DNA from: a virus
Length of the DNA: 28,880 nt
Reading direction: 5' to 3' (one strand)
IMG/VR virus record: IMGVR_UViG_3300042939_000293
Coordinates: 1 to 28,880 of that record
Numbering within the stretch: position 1 is the first letter of the stretch; each line of letters starts with the position of its first letter. The translations under genes and the position numbers were made by a program. The notes below the pieces were generated by a model. The model was not told the DNA's origin and ran no database searches. It worked only from the letters and a program-made list of their open reading frames with translations. Shown here one piece after another: positions 15,421-24,307 of the stretch.

Positions 15421-18359
15421 CATCCGTATGGAGTTCAGAAGGAAAGAAGAGCGTCAGCGTCAAGGTTTACGCTGGTGACTTCTCAGATGAACCATCTTCG
15501 GTATCCGTTGACGCCGCAGATGTAACATTTGAGGGAGCTAAGGAGGCGTTTGGAGTTGCGAACAGTTCTGTAGAAGATGCTCTTAACTCACTAGCTAGGT
15601 GGGTAGTTAATGATGCAATCTTCTATCCCGTAGAAGAGATCGGTTGGGATCTCGAAAACGATCCCAGTCCAATCGCGGTTGCACTAAACGAAGAAGCGGG
15701 ACAGCCCGGAGCATTAGATGGTCAATACGCTCTAATTCTCGGGCAGTCGACTTATGCAGACGGCATCTACCTGTATCCAGAAGATTCTCACATCAACCCC
15801 CTCGTCTTTGTAGAAGACCCAATTATCTTGGACAACCTAGGGATGATGATCCAGTCGGTTGGGCTCTTCAGCAATACCCCGTTTAACGGAATTGTTCGAA
15901 TCAACCCTTTAACCGGTGATCCCCAGCTTTTCTTCCTACCACCATTCTCTCCTCTAAGAGTAGCTACGGTCTTTACTTCAGACGTAGACATTACAGATAT
16001 TGACCCTAATCCGTCTGTAGAGCTTGGTGGTACGTCAGTACCTGTACTACTGAGTAATCAAGACGACGGAAGTGAAAACGGATTCTACTGGGTGGTCCCG
16101 TCAGGGACTTGCTACCCATTTGACCAGTACAACTCTCAGATTTCTGCATATGGGTTCGGAACGAGCGTTATTGCTCTTACAGAAGACGATGACCCGTCTG
16201 TTTTCGCTGGTAGACAGTGGGTAGTTGGACCTGACGGGGCTACGAGATTGGAGGATCTCCTAGAGATTTCAGGAGACCCCGGTCCACAAGGAGACCCCGG
16301 TCCTCCCGGTCCACAAGGAGATCCCGGTCTTAATTTCTTAGGGGCTTACAACAGCGAGGCATCCTATGCAGTAGGCGATGTAGTTACCTATGACGGATCA
16401 CTGTGGTATCGCATTGACGCTCACGGTGGGAATGCAGGCGATACCCCAAGTGAAGGCCCTTATTGGTCTGAACTCCTCGCCCAAGGTGAGCCCGGGCCTC
16501 AGGGTGAGCAGGGTGATCCCGGCCCGCAGGGTGATCCCGGCCCGCAGGGTGATCCGGGTCCGCAGGGTGATCCGGGACCGCAGGGTGATCCGGGACCGCA
16601 GGGCGACCCCGGTAGCCCGGGCGCAGATGCTCTGTGGAACTTCACGGGGGCATATAGCGGAGGTGCTGCATACGCAGTTGGCGACGTGGCGACTTACAAC
16701 GGTGAAACTTGGTATCGCATCAATTCCAACGGCGGCAACGTTGGTGATACTCCAAGTGAAGGCCCGTACTGGACTGAGATCGCTTCAAAAGGTGATCCGG
16801 GAACTACCGATCACTCAGCACTTACAAATCTCGTTGCAGACGACCATCCGCAATACCAGCGGGCCGACTCGGTGTTCACGACGACGAGTCCCTACACGGT
16901 CACCGACGAGTCACTTGTGATTACAACTGGGGCCGCGGTCACGCTGCCCGATGCCGCCACAAATGTTGGACGGATGGTGTCGATTGGCTCCGCTGCACAG
17001 TTCGTTACGATCAGCCCCGCAGGCACCGACGTGCTACATGGAGTGTCTGGCGATTACATTCTGCCGACTGGTTCCGGCGTGTCGCTCATCTCTGTGAACA
17101 TCGGCGGTTGGGGCTGGGGGCTCAACAACGAGCAGGGGGCTGTAGCCAACCTCCCCACTTGGTATGACGTGACCACCGGGCTGAGTCTCGGTGCAGAAGG
17201 AAATGTTCTCCGTCTTGAACCAACCGGCGGTGGGCTGATTATTCCAACGTGGACGAACGGCACCCGCACTCAGTACGACTTTCTGTCGGGCACCGGCTGG
17301 ACCTACGACGTGCCAGTCCTCGTCCCGGTCAAGAACACGACGGGCTCAACCATCGCCAAGGGCACTCCGGTCTACGCCACCGGGACCGTCGGCAGCACCA
17401 GCACCATTGAGATCGCACCCGCAGACGCCAACGTGACAGCGGCAATGCCAGCGATTGGCCTCACCGAAACGTCGCTGAACGCCAACGCCACCGGCTTCGT
17501 CATCGTGATGGGGACGCTGCGTGGCGTCAACACGCACGCCTACTCGATCAACCAGCCGCTCTACGTCAGCACAACGGCAGGCCAGTTGACCGGCACGAAG
17601 CCGACCGGGACCTCCGATGCGGTACAGATGGTCGGCTTGGTCACTCGGGTCAACACGAACAATGGCGAGATCCTCGTGTTGGCGCAGGGCGCGGACGAGG
17701 CTCCGAACGCCATTGACGCCGGGAAGATCACGTCCGGGACGCTGGCGACCGCGCGCTTGGGCAGCGGCACCGCCACCTCTGGCACGTTTCTGCGTGGCGA
17801 TCAGACCTACGGGGAACCGGTTGTGGACGCCTACTACGTCACGGGGCGCTACTACTACACCCCAAATGTCACCAGCGGTGGCACGCGTTCGCTGGCGTCG
17901 GGTGCTGCCACGGCGACACCGTTCCCGATCTATCAGCCGGTGAGTGTTGACGGCCTGCAAATCGACCTGTCTGCTGCGAACGGCTCCGGCCAGTCGATTG
18001 ACCTGCACGTGATGACGGCCAACGCCAGCGGCGACCCGGACACCTCGGTGTTCTCGGTCAACGTCACCACGACCGGCAGCGGCACGCAGGTGCTGTCGGC
18101 GACAACGACCGCCGTAGCGCTCACACCGGGCCTCTACTACGTCGTGGCGCACAACCGGTCAGCGAACGCTGTCACCGCCCGAGGGGCATCATCGGGATCA
18201 CACATCGCTCCGATGCCAGCCGGAACCAGTTCTTCAGCCAACCAGTATTCCGGCTGGCTCAAGACACCGGGCACCGGGGCCATCACGTCCTACCCGGCAG
18301 TCACAGCGGTGACCGACAACATCAACACGTCGCCTCTTGTTGCGATGAGATTCGCATGA
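15417..18359 (+). CDS. Large receptor-binding fibre with collagen-like repeats and duplicated carbohydrate-binding-like modules
   Basis: 980 residues. Domains in order: a fibre-base domain (1-285); a collagen-like run of Gly-X-Y triplets (286-304); a CBM5/12-like module (about 306-352, with [18 protein letters not shown] and LWYRI); a longer Gly-X-Y run (357-404, mostly GDPGPQ); a second, closely similar module (about 406-453); the common fibre motif LVADDHPQY (472-480); a beta-rich shaft with [16 protein letters not shown]; a domain of the [17 protein letters not shown] type (637-757); a linker [20 protein letters not shown] (771-790); and a C-terminal beta domain. Trimerisation through the collagen-like helix and sugar binding are known for such parts. 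Base composition changes sharply near residue 480: hand counts of 60-base samples give 28/60 GC before it and 38-40/60 after. Confidence 0.92.
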   Translation: MTSVWSSEGKKSVSVKVYAGDFSDEPSSVSVDAADVTFEGAKEAFGVANSSVEDALNSLARWVVNDAIFYPVEEIGWDLENDPSPIAVALNEEAGQPGALDGQYALILGQSTYADGIYLYPEDSHINPLVFVEDPIILDNLGMMIQSVGLFSNTPFNGIVRINPLTGDPQLFFLPPFSPLRVATVFTSDVDITDIDPNPSVELGGTSVPVLLSNQDDGSENGFYWVVPSGTCYPFDQYNSQISAYGFGTSVIALTEDDDPSVFAGRQWVVGPDGATRLEDLLEISGDPGPQGDPGPPGPQGDPGLNFLGAYNSEASYAVGDVVTYDGSLWYRIDAHGGNAGDTPSEGPYWSELLAQGEPGPQGEQGDPGPQGDPGPQGDPGPQGDPGPQGDPGPQGDPGSPGADALWNFTGAYSGGAAYAVGDVATYNGETWYRINSNGGNVGDTPSEGPYWTEIASKGDPGTTDHSALTNLVADDHPQYQRADSVFTTTSPYTVTDESLVITTGAAVTLPDAATNVGRMVSIGSAAQFVTISPAGTDVLHGVSGDYILPTGSGVSLISVNIGGWGWGLNNEQGAVANLPTWYDVTTGLSLGAEGNVLRLEPTGGGLIIPTWTNGTRTQYDFLSGTGWTYDVPVLVPVKNTTGSTIAKGTPVYATGTVGSTSTIEIAPADANVTAAMPAIGLTETSLNANATGFVIVMGTLRGVNTHAYSINQPLYVSTTAGQLTGTKPTGTSDAVQMVGLVTRVNTNNGEILVLAQGADEAPNAIDAGKITSGTLATARLGSGTATSGTFLRGDQTYGEPVVDAYYVTGRYYYTPNVTSGGTRSLASGAATATPFPIYQPVSVDGLQIDLSAANGSGQSIDLHVMTANASGDPDTSVFSVNVTTTGSGTQVLSATTTAVALTPGLYYVVAHNRSANAVTARGASSGSHIAPMPAGTSSSANQYSGWLKTPGTGAITSYPAVTAVTDNINTSPLVAMRFA
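16512..16601 (+). repeat. Tandem 18-bp repeat encoding GDPGPQ
   Basis: Five head-to-tail copies of an 18-bp unit (first copy GGTGATCCCGGCCCGCAG), two pairs of which are identical in DNA. They encode the core of the second collagen-like run of the fibre and are followed by a diverged sixth unit. Near-identity of the copies points to recent expansion and predicts length variation between relatives. Confidence 0.9.
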
Positions 18360-18433
18360 GTGGGAGCTGGCACTACGTAAACGGCGTTCTCGGCGGGTAG
18401 AATTGAAAGACCAGAGTCGACCAGAGGAATACC

Positions 18434-19345
18434 ATGGCTAACCCAGATCTCAGTAGTGCCTATGGAACCATTGACTGGGTTAACGGTGAAAATAACTGGC
18501 GGGCAGAGGACGCCGAACACCTCCAGAAGCGTGGTATCAACCGTTACGAGGAACAGGGCGACTTTGAGTCGACTACTCCTGAAATCGGGTCGGTCGCCTT
18601 CATCGATGATGATAACTATCTCGTAGCCAAGACGGCTGGCTCCGAGTTCAGAAGAGTTATGTTCTCAAACTACTTGAGAGCTGATACAGAATCGTCTACC
18701 AGCGTTTCTCTTCAACTCGCTGGCGGTACCGCAAAGGTACAGCTCCAGTCGAGCACCATCTCCATTACTGATGGAACATTCACAGCCCACCGACTCTCGT
18801 CCAACTCAGACGGAACCGTCACAGTCGCTGCATCTGACGGCCAGACAACTTCCATTACCAGAGCTACAGGGGCCGATGGAAAGCTGGCATTCAGCAAGGG
18901 TCTGAAGATTGATGCTGGCGGTATCGAAGTAACGGCCGGTGGGGCATCGATCACTGGTGCTGTATCCATCACCGGAAGCCTGAACATGGGTACCGGAAAC
19001 ATCACCACTAGCGGGACCCTCGCAGTCAACTCTCCGGGGACCATTACAGGAAACTTGACCGGCAACGTGACAGGGACAGTCACTGCTATTTCAGGGGTTA
19101 GTCGGCTTGGGAACTTTTCATTCCAGAACTTCCAGCTAACTAAGGACAGTCATGCCGACAATGGAATTGAGTTCAAGACTGGCACTGAGGATGGAATTAG
19201 ACTCTTTTCAGGCACCAGCGGCACGTTGAAGATCAATGACGGGTCAACAAACGATGCTCTGATTGCCGGGATCGTCATCTCGGACTCCGCAACACCCCCT
19301 ACGGGTAGCTACCCAGAGGGAACACTCTGGGTGCAGACGGCATGA
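18434..19345 (+). CDS. Fibre-type beta-repeat structural protein, 303 aa
   Basis: ATG start with AGAGGAA upstream, after a 74-nt gap. The N-terminal 80 residues are unique (TIDWVNGENNWRAEDAEHLQ; GSVAFIDDDNYLVAK). From about 85 to 225 the sequence is a Thr/Ser/Gly-rich series of short strands (SITGAVSITGSLNMGTGNIT, TITGNLTGNVTGTVT) typical of beta-helical or triple-stranded fibre shafts. The C-terminal PPTGSYPEGTLWVQTA is a common fibre end. GC is lower than in the end of the preceding fibre gene (27/60 in a hand-counted sample at 18661-18720). The stop overlaps the next ATG by 4 nt (ATGA). A fibre shaft or adaptor is likely. Confidence 0.8.
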   Translation: MANPDLSSAYGTIDWVNGENNWRAEDAEHLQKRGINRYEEQGDFESTTPEIGSVAFIDDDNYLVAKTAGSEFRRVMFSNYLRADTESSTSVSLQLAGGTAKVQLQSSTISITDGTFTAHRLSSNSDGTVTVAASDGQTTSITRATGADGKLAFSKGLKIDAGGIEVTAGGASITGAVSITGSLNMGTGNITTSGTLAVNSPGTITGNLTGNVTGTVTAISGVSRLGNFSFQNFQLTKDSHADNGIEFKTGTEDGIRLFSGTSGTLKINDGSTNDALIAGIVISDSATPPTGSYPEGTLWVQTA

Positions 19346-20829
19346 CATTCCCTCAGTTCAAGGTTTTCACTGATGGCTCTTGGGAGACCGTAGAGCAGGT
19401 CTTCGTCAGGAATTCGGGTGAATGGTTACCGGCCACTGGCATGAGCGTGGTAGCTACGGTCACCCCGTACCGCTACTCCAACTACAACTGGTACAAGCAT
19501 CCGGGCGCCAGTTATGAGCTGATTGAAGGTCACGACCCGGTTGACCCTACGGATCCATCGGATACGGCTTATCGTGGTTGGGGCTCGTTCTGGAGATTTC
19601 CGCTAGAAACTGCTCCGGAGCTAGACATCCTACCGGCACCAGCGGCGCCGGATCCTGTGGCTTACCAGCCGTCTAATTACCAGAGTGTCAAGTTATTTTG
19701 GACGGGGTTTCTGCCCCCTTACGCAGACGGTAACGCCACTCGTGAATACGTAATTGAGATTTACAGGTGGAACGACTCAGGAACTTCCAAACTGAATAGT
19801 GGAAATCCAGTTGCTCGGGTCTACACCGATGGCGATACCCCACTGGCTGAAGATCTGGATATGCCAGCTTACGAAGTGCCATTGTCCATTGTTCCAGCGG
19901 AGTTCAGATTCGCTACCGGGTCCACTACAAACTCCTACGGGACTAAGTGGTCCTTCACAGTTAGAAAGCTCTCTGGTGCCACGTCGTATCCCCCGGTAGA
20001 GCCAAACACTCTTAGTGACGGTGGATTCACCGACCCATCCAGCGAGGTCAAATGGCAGATTGGTAATCCCGGCACCATTGTGGTTACCAATAACTATGCT
20101 TGGGCATCCAATAGCACGATCAGGAGACCTCTTGGTTGGACCGCTATTTCAACCTTCCCACCTACAGCCAGCGGAACTGTTGCCAAGGTCATTGATGGAT
20201 CCGATGCTCCCGGTACCGGAACCGAGTGGATTCATTCGACTACGTCTACCACGGTGTACAACTCAACCTTCAACCGAATGTTCGCCAATAATCCAACTCC
20301 CGTGTGGGTTGATCTGAAACCTCCCGTTTCTGAGATCGTTAGTGGGGTTTCCCGAGCCATTTCAAAGGTGCGAGTTCGTCAGGTAAAGGTGACCCAGTAC
20401 GGGCTAATTGGGAGAAATGCTTTTGGCATCCAGTCGTGGGGAGAACAGGTAATGTCCATTGAGAGGGCCGGTGGGGGAACCATTGGTTTCATCAGTGGTA
20501 CTGGTAACTTGGGTTCAACAGGTAACCAGTGGTCTGAGGTAAGGGCCTCGGACACTGATATCTACAATTACTTTGTTTCTACTACCCCCTTTGTAAAGCA
20601 GGAATACCGCTTGGGGTCAAAGACGTGGACCCGGACTACTCCTTTGGAAGTAGTGTCAGAAAGCCAAGTAATTCGTGTAGTAGTCCAAAGATTTGCTCCT
20701 AACGATCTCAATAATCCGGGCACCTCTCGGGCGAGTATCGCTGAGATCAGTATGGAATACGACGTTTACCGGGAAGACGGCACGACCACTTCGTCGTACG
20801 TAGGGCAGGTCAATAGCAACGTCTGGTGA
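19342..20829 (+). CDS. Fibre-type structural protein, 495 aa
   Basis: The ATG overlaps the previous stop (ATGA), so expression is coupled. The N-terminus has the paired-Trp motif FTDGSWETVEQVFVRNSGEW (about 9-28), a small domain seen at the ends of phage fibre proteins. The rest is beta-rich with no cysteine clusters; residues about 110-205 (SVKLFWTGFLPP, YVIEIYRW, WSFTVRKL) resemble a fibronectin/Ig-like sandwich. The gene is AT-richer than the head genes (25/60 GC in a hand-counted sample at 20641-20700 against 35/60 in the capsid gene). I cannot name a family. It is probably part of the fibre apparatus. Confidence 0.75.
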   Translation: MTFPQFKVFTDGSWETVEQVFVRNSGEWLPATGMSVVATVTPYRYSNYNWYKHPGASYELIEGHDPVDPTDPSDTAYRGWGSFWRFPLETAPELDILPAPAAPDPVAYQPSNYQSVKLFWTGFLPPYADGNATREYVIEIYRWNDSGTSKLNSGNPVARVYTDGDTPLAEDLDMPAYEVPLSIVPAEFRFATGSTTNSYGTKWSFTVRKLSGATSYPPVEPNTLSDGGFTDPSSEVKWQIGNPGTIVVTNNYAWASNSTIRRPLGWTAISTFPPTASGTVAKVIDGSDAPGTGTEWIHSTTSTTVYNSTFNRMFANNPTPVWVDLKPPVSEIVSGVSRAISKVRVRQVKVTQYGLIGRNAFGIQSWGEQVMSIERAGGGTIGFISGTGNLGSTGNQWSEVRASDTDIYNYFVSTTPFVKQEYRLGSKTWTRTTPLEVVSESQVIRVVVQRFAPNDLNNPGTSRASIAEISMEYDVYREDGTTTSSYVGQVNSNVW

Positions 20830-20843
20830 TGGTAAGATAAGGG

Positions 20844-20867
20844 GGTCTGTAACGTGCGTTACGGACC
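20844..20867 (+). terminator. Strong inverted repeat after the fibre block
   Basis: GGTC-T-GTAACG-TG-CGTTAC-G-GACC is a near-perfect inverted repeat: 11 possible pairs, one of them a T-G wobble, with only TG between the arms. In RNA it would form a stable hairpin of about 10 bp with a GUGC loop. No T-run follows. It lies in the 68-nt gap before the tail-completion genes, 30 nt upstream of the GTG start. It could be a terminator, an RNA processing site or an operator; the two-fold symmetry of the DNA also fits a protein-binding site. Confidence 0.5.
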
Positions 20868-20897
20868 TACAACTGCCTATCACTTCGGAGAAACAGG

Positions 20898-21266
20898 GTG
20901 CCTGAGGGCTTTGAAATCCCTGCGGACCTCGTCCGTTCGCTTGACCAGCGTCTACAGACCTACATGGACTCTGCCACGGACGCTTACGGAGAGGTCAAGG
21001 ACGTTGTCTACACCGAGGTGATGCGACGGGCAGAGGCTTCACCCCGCTGGGTGAAAGTTGCCGACTTCATCGATGCTTGGGACGACGAGGACCGTTTCTG
21101 GATTGGTGTGCGTTCGCCCGACTTTGTTTCTGAAGCATTTGCCTCTGAGTACGGAACAGACGAGTACCCGCCGGATCCGATCCTCCGCACCCTTGACGAT
21201 GTGAGCCGCATGGCGTCAGCTCGGGCCGACGGCTTTCTGAACTCCAAGTTCGGTATGCAGACATGA
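20898..21266 (+). CDS. Probable tail-completion/neck protein (HK97 gp10-like)
   Basis: 122 residues from a GTG start with CGGAG about 10 nt upstream. The segment FWIGVRSPDFVSEAFASEYG (about 72-91) and the following TDEYPPDPILRTLDD match the typical C-terminal pattern of HK97 gp10-like neck proteins: a strand, then EFGT-like, then PP-x-P-x-LR, then a helix. The N-terminal helix precedes a Val-rich strand. These proteins join head and tail or finish the tail. The stop overlaps the next ATG by 4 nt. The call is moderate, from the motif and position. Confidence 0.65.
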   Translation: MPEGFEIPADLVRSLDQRLQTYMDSATDAYGEVKDVVYTEVMRRAEASPRWVKVADFIDAWDDEDRFWIGVRSPDFVSEAFASEYGTDEYPPDPILRTLDDVSRMASARADGFLNSKFGMQT

Positions 21267-22033
21267 GCGACTACGGCCTGATCTCTGACCCGGACCTCGC
21301 TGAGCACACCGGGTTTCTGATCGCAGAAGAGTTGGCACTCAAGAACTACCTTTCCGGTATTGAAATTCCTGTCAAGGGAACCATGACACCGGTACCGGTG
21401 TACTTCCGCTGGCCCACATCAGAGCGCCTCATCAAGTACCCGTTCATCACCATCGACCTGCTGTCGATCAGCCCAGCCTACGAACGCTGGCACAGCTACT
21501 TCGATGAGATGAGGACACCCGCTGTCTATGAGAGCAGTACCGGGGCCGTGGACGAGCGGTTCTACTGGCCCGGGTACTCGGATGATGTCTCACCGGAGGA
21601 CCCTGATACCAAGAATCTCTGGGCCAGCAACTTTCTGCCTTACGACATCAAGTTTCAGATCTCGACCTTTTGTAGGTCAGCTTCTGATGACCGATTTTTG
21701 ATCAGCCGGATGATCACCGACTTCCTCGGCCCCAGATCGTTCTTCATTTCCACCTTTGCGGACAAGGTTTGGCACCGTTGCGAGCTGCTAGAGTGGGTAT
21801 CAGCGGATTCGCTGGAAACCATTGAGGCTACAAAGCGGCAGTTCCGCAAGATCTACACCGTTAATATGGAAAGTGAGATCCCGTCATCTCGCCTTCTGGA
21901 ACTCGAAAAAGTACGGGCCATTCACGTCGATATCTACGACTTGGATTCCGATCCATTGGCGCCCGAGCATCCGACTGACTCTGAGGACCATTCTCAGATT
22001 CTTGATTCGTTTACCACTGAACCACCGCCATAA
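21263..22033 (+). CDS. Probable tail terminator/completion protein, 256 aa
   Basis: The ATG overlaps the preceding stop (ATGA). The core has the alternating pattern of tail terminator proteins: an N-terminal helix (TGFLIAEELALKNYL), strand VPVYFRWP, YPFITIDLLSIS (about 65-76), then YDIKFQISTFC (about 127-137) followed by the helix SDDRFLISRMITDFLGP. The C-terminus is acidic and Pro-rich and looks disordered. It comes immediately before the sheath gene, where tail terminator or sheath-terminator proteins are normally encoded in contractile-tailed phages. Assigned by pattern and position. Confidence 0.6.
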   Translation: MSDYGLISDPDLAEHTGFLIAEELALKNYLSGIEIPVKGTMTPVPVYFRWPTSERLIKYPFITIDLLSISPAYERWHSYFDEMRTPAVYESSTGAVDERFYWPGYSDDVSPEDPDTKNLWASNFLPYDIKFQISTFCRSASDDRFLISRMITDFLGPRSFFISTFADKVWHRCELLEWVSADSLETIEATKRQFRKIYTVNMESEIPSSRLLELEKVRAIHVDIYDLDSDPLAPEHPTDSEDHSQILDSFTTEPPP

Positions 22034-22100
22034 GGCTCGTTTGAACACTGTGGAACTTTCCGTCGGTAACTACCACACATCTCCCAAGGAGCTTTGAGCT

Positions 22101-23669
22101 ATGCCTTCCAACTACCGCAGACCGGGTGTCTACCTTGAAGAGGCGGTCCTACGTGGACCGGGTGAGGTCGGGTTCGCCTCGGCAGTCACCCTCTTCGCTG
22201 GCTACGCCGCTCAGGGGCCTACCAACGTCCCTGTTCGTCTCTCTTCGTGGTCCGAGTACACCGCCGCTTTCGGTGGCTTCGACCAGCCCGCTGACGTACA
22301 GAAGGCATTCCTTCCGTACGCACTGTTCAGCTACTTCCAGAACGGTGGCCGTAACGCCTACGTCATCAAGGCAGTAAACGGCGATGACGGAGCGGCAGCG
22401 GAGGTAGAGGTAGGCGACGGGGATACCCCAACCCCGGGCGTAGCCTTCACGGTGACAGCAAAGTCAGACGGCGTATGGGGCAACACCCTGAAGGTAGGCA
22501 TCTCCTACCAACAGAGCAGCCCGCTTGTTTACACCATTCTCGTGTACATGACGATTGGGTCTATCGACGTAGAGGTCGAGCGGTTCAATAACCTCTCTCT
22601 GGACGGGACTGTTCCGGGTACCAAGCGTGCTGATGCTGCCGTGAACGATCAGATCTATGGTTCGAAGTACATTCGAATCGAGGGCATTGATGCTGAGATT
22701 TCACCTGAAGACACAGGCACCAGCCCTCTCTCACTCAGTGGTGGAGTCAACGGCGGGGTTCCCACCTCGGCTGACCTGAGTTCCGCTGTAAACACAGCTC
22801 TGGACGAAATCACGGGTCCGGTCGTCGTCAACATCGTCGGTCACCTCGATTCCACAGGAGATTGGGTGTCCAACTCGATCAACCCGGCAGGGTTGGACCG
22901 GGGCGACGTATTTGTCATCAATGACAACTTCGATGCCCGCCCGTACACGCAGACTTCCGCTGCTTACGGTGAGAGCATCAAGTCCAGCTCCGGGTCAATC
23001 ACCGCCCACTCGGGCAGCAGTTACGTTGCGGCGTATACCCCGTGGATTGTGGTTCCTGATCCTGCCGTCAACGGTGGAACGATCACCATCCCGCCGGGAG
23101 GGGCGGTAGCCGGTGTATTCGCCCGTACCGATGCCACGTCGGGCGTCTACCAGTCACCCGCTGGTGTTACCGCATCAGTATCTAATGCGCTGAATGTTGA
23201 TGCCAAGTTCAGCGATGCCCTTCTCGGGGACCTCAACTCGATCAACATCAATGTTCTCCGACCGGTAGCCGGTCAGGGGATCTGCATCATGGGCGGTCGT
23301 ACCCGAAAGAACTTCGGTGTTGACCGGTACATCAACGCACGACGGACCTTGATCTACGTCAAGGAGACCCTCCGTAACTCAACCCAGTTCGCACTGTTCC
23401 AGAACAACAATGAGGCTCTGTGGGCCGATCTGTACGCTACGGCAGATCGTGTTCTTCGGCCGATTTGGAACTCCGGGGGGCTGCGAGGAACGTCTACCAA
23501 TGAGGCTTACTTCATCGTGTGTGACGAGACCATCAACACTCCTGACGTAATCGCTTCTGGCGAGGTCCGGATGGAGATCGGTCTTGCTCTGGAGTACCCC
23601 GCAGAATTCATCGTCATCCGTGTTTCTCAGTTCGATGGTGGTCGTTCGACCGCTGAGATCATCTCCTAA
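22101..23669 (+). CDS. Tail sheath protein
   Basis: 522 residues forming the contractile outer tube. The N-terminal segment YRRPGVYLEEAV (5-16) is the classic sheath start, followed by TLFAGYAAQGPTNVPVRL (30-47) and YFQNGGRNAYVIKAV. The conserved C-terminal domain is complete: INARRTLIYVKETLRNSTQF, then an N-x-ALW helix, then a W-x-G-GLRG turn, FIVCDETINTP, and the final ALEYPAEFIVIRVSQF strand. The variable middle domain (about 110-320) is surface-exposed in known sheaths. ATG start with AAGGAG. Presence of this gene shows that the virion has a contractile tail. Confidence 0.96.
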   Translation: MPSNYRRPGVYLEEAVLRGPGEVGFASAVTLFAGYAAQGPTNVPVRLSSWSEYTAAFGGFDQPADVQKAFLPYALFSYFQNGGRNAYVIKAVNGDDGAAAEVEVGDGDTPTPGVAFTVTAKSDGVWGNTLKVGISYQQSSPLVYTILVYMTIGSIDVEVERFNNLSLDGTVPGTKRADAAVNDQIYGSKYIRIEGIDAEISPEDTGTSPLSLSGGVNGGVPTSADLSSAVNTALDEITGPVVVNIVGHLDSTGDWVSNSINPAGLDRGDVFVINDNFDARPYTQTSAAYGESIKSSSGSITAHSGSSYVAAYTPWIVVPDPAVNGGTITIPPGGAVAGVFARTDATSGVYQSPAGVTASVSNALNVDAKFSDALLGDLNSININVLRPVAGQGICIMGGRTRKNFGVDRYINARRTLIYVKETLRNSTQFALFQNNNEALWADLYATADRVLRPIWNSGGLRGTSTNEAYFIVCDETINTPDVIASGEVRMEIGLALEYPAEFIVIRVSQFDGGRSTAEIIS

Positions 23670-23681
23670 GGAGCAAAGTAG

Positions 23682-24278
23682 ATGCCTCTTACGCCTCCGG
23701 GTGAAAGAACCCGTGCAAAGTCAGATCCGGTCAGGAACTTTAAGTTCCAAGTCCAGATGTACGACAACGACTCCGCTCTCACCAATGAGATCGGCAAGAT
23801 GGGGTTCACCTCTGTTGAGGGCCTGTCCATGTCGACGGATGTCGTTGCGTACCGTGAGGGCGGCTGGAACACCAACCCACACAAGCTACCGGGGCAGACG
23901 GACTTCGCTCCGCTAACCCTCACATCTGGCGTGTTCATGAACAAGCCGGGTATGTGGAACGCAGGGCGCCGCATGTTCGCCGCCCAGTGGGGTAACGGCA
24001 GCCTTGGAATGGATCAGGAGTTCCGCTTCGACATGGTCATCCGGGTGCTCGATCACCCCGTGACCAAGGGGCCAGAGTCCGGTATCAACGGCAACCCGAA
24101 CGGTACGGTTCTTGCCTTTCAGGTGTACAACGCTTGGGTAGCGAACGTAGCCTTCGGCGGGCTCAATGCTGCCGATAATGGTGTCCTCATCCACAACATG
24201 ACCATTCACCACGAGGGACTCTCAGTGTTCTTCAAGGTGGCGGGGAGCAACCCAGTGAGCGCCAGCGGCGTCGGCTGA
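23682..24278 (+). CDS. Tail tube protein (T4 gp19-like)
   Basis: 198 residues, directly after the sheath gene (12-nt gap, AAGGAG). The family pattern is visible: an N-terminal RNFKFQVQMYDND strand (18-30), GFTSVEGLSMSTDVVAYREG (41-60), KLPGQTDFAPLTLTSGVF (68-85), a middle Trp-rich stretch, and the C-terminal WVANVAFGGLNAADNGVLIHNMTIHHEGLS region (about 151-180). These subunits stack into hexameric rings to form the inner tube through which DNA passes. The length is standard for the family. Confidence 0.93.
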   Translation: MPLTPPGERTRAKSDPVRNFKFQVQMYDNDSALTNEIGKMGFTSVEGLSMSTDVVAYREGGWNTNPHKLPGQTDFAPLTLTSGVFMNKPGMWNAGRRMFAAQWGNGSLGMDQEFRFDMVIRVLDHPVTKGPESGINGNPNGTVLAFQVYNAWVANVAFGGLNAADNGVLIHNMTIHHEGLSVFFKVAGSNPVSASGVG

Positions 24279-24307
24279 CATAACTCATCAAACCTACGGA
24301 GCACACA

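Noticed and set aside
16512-16601. Tandem repeats considered as a CRISPR array
   Set aside because: The 18-bp units are directly adjacent with no spacers and encode Gly-X-Y triplets in the fibre frame.
16390-16920. 176-aa + strand frame overlapping the collagen repeats
   Set aside because: It is the out-of-frame reading of the repeats (RRVIRARRVIR-like) and not an independent gene.
17346-18152. 268-aa minus-strand frame in the GC-rich end of the fibre gene
   Set aside because: GC-rich DNA has few stop codons; the + strand frame has clear fibre motifs and the antisense product is an Arg/Gly/Val-rich shadow.
22034-22100. Possible promoter (TTGAAC) upstream of the sheath gene
   Set aside because: No -10-like hexamer at a fitting distance; the gap holds only a clear AAGGAG ribosome binding site.
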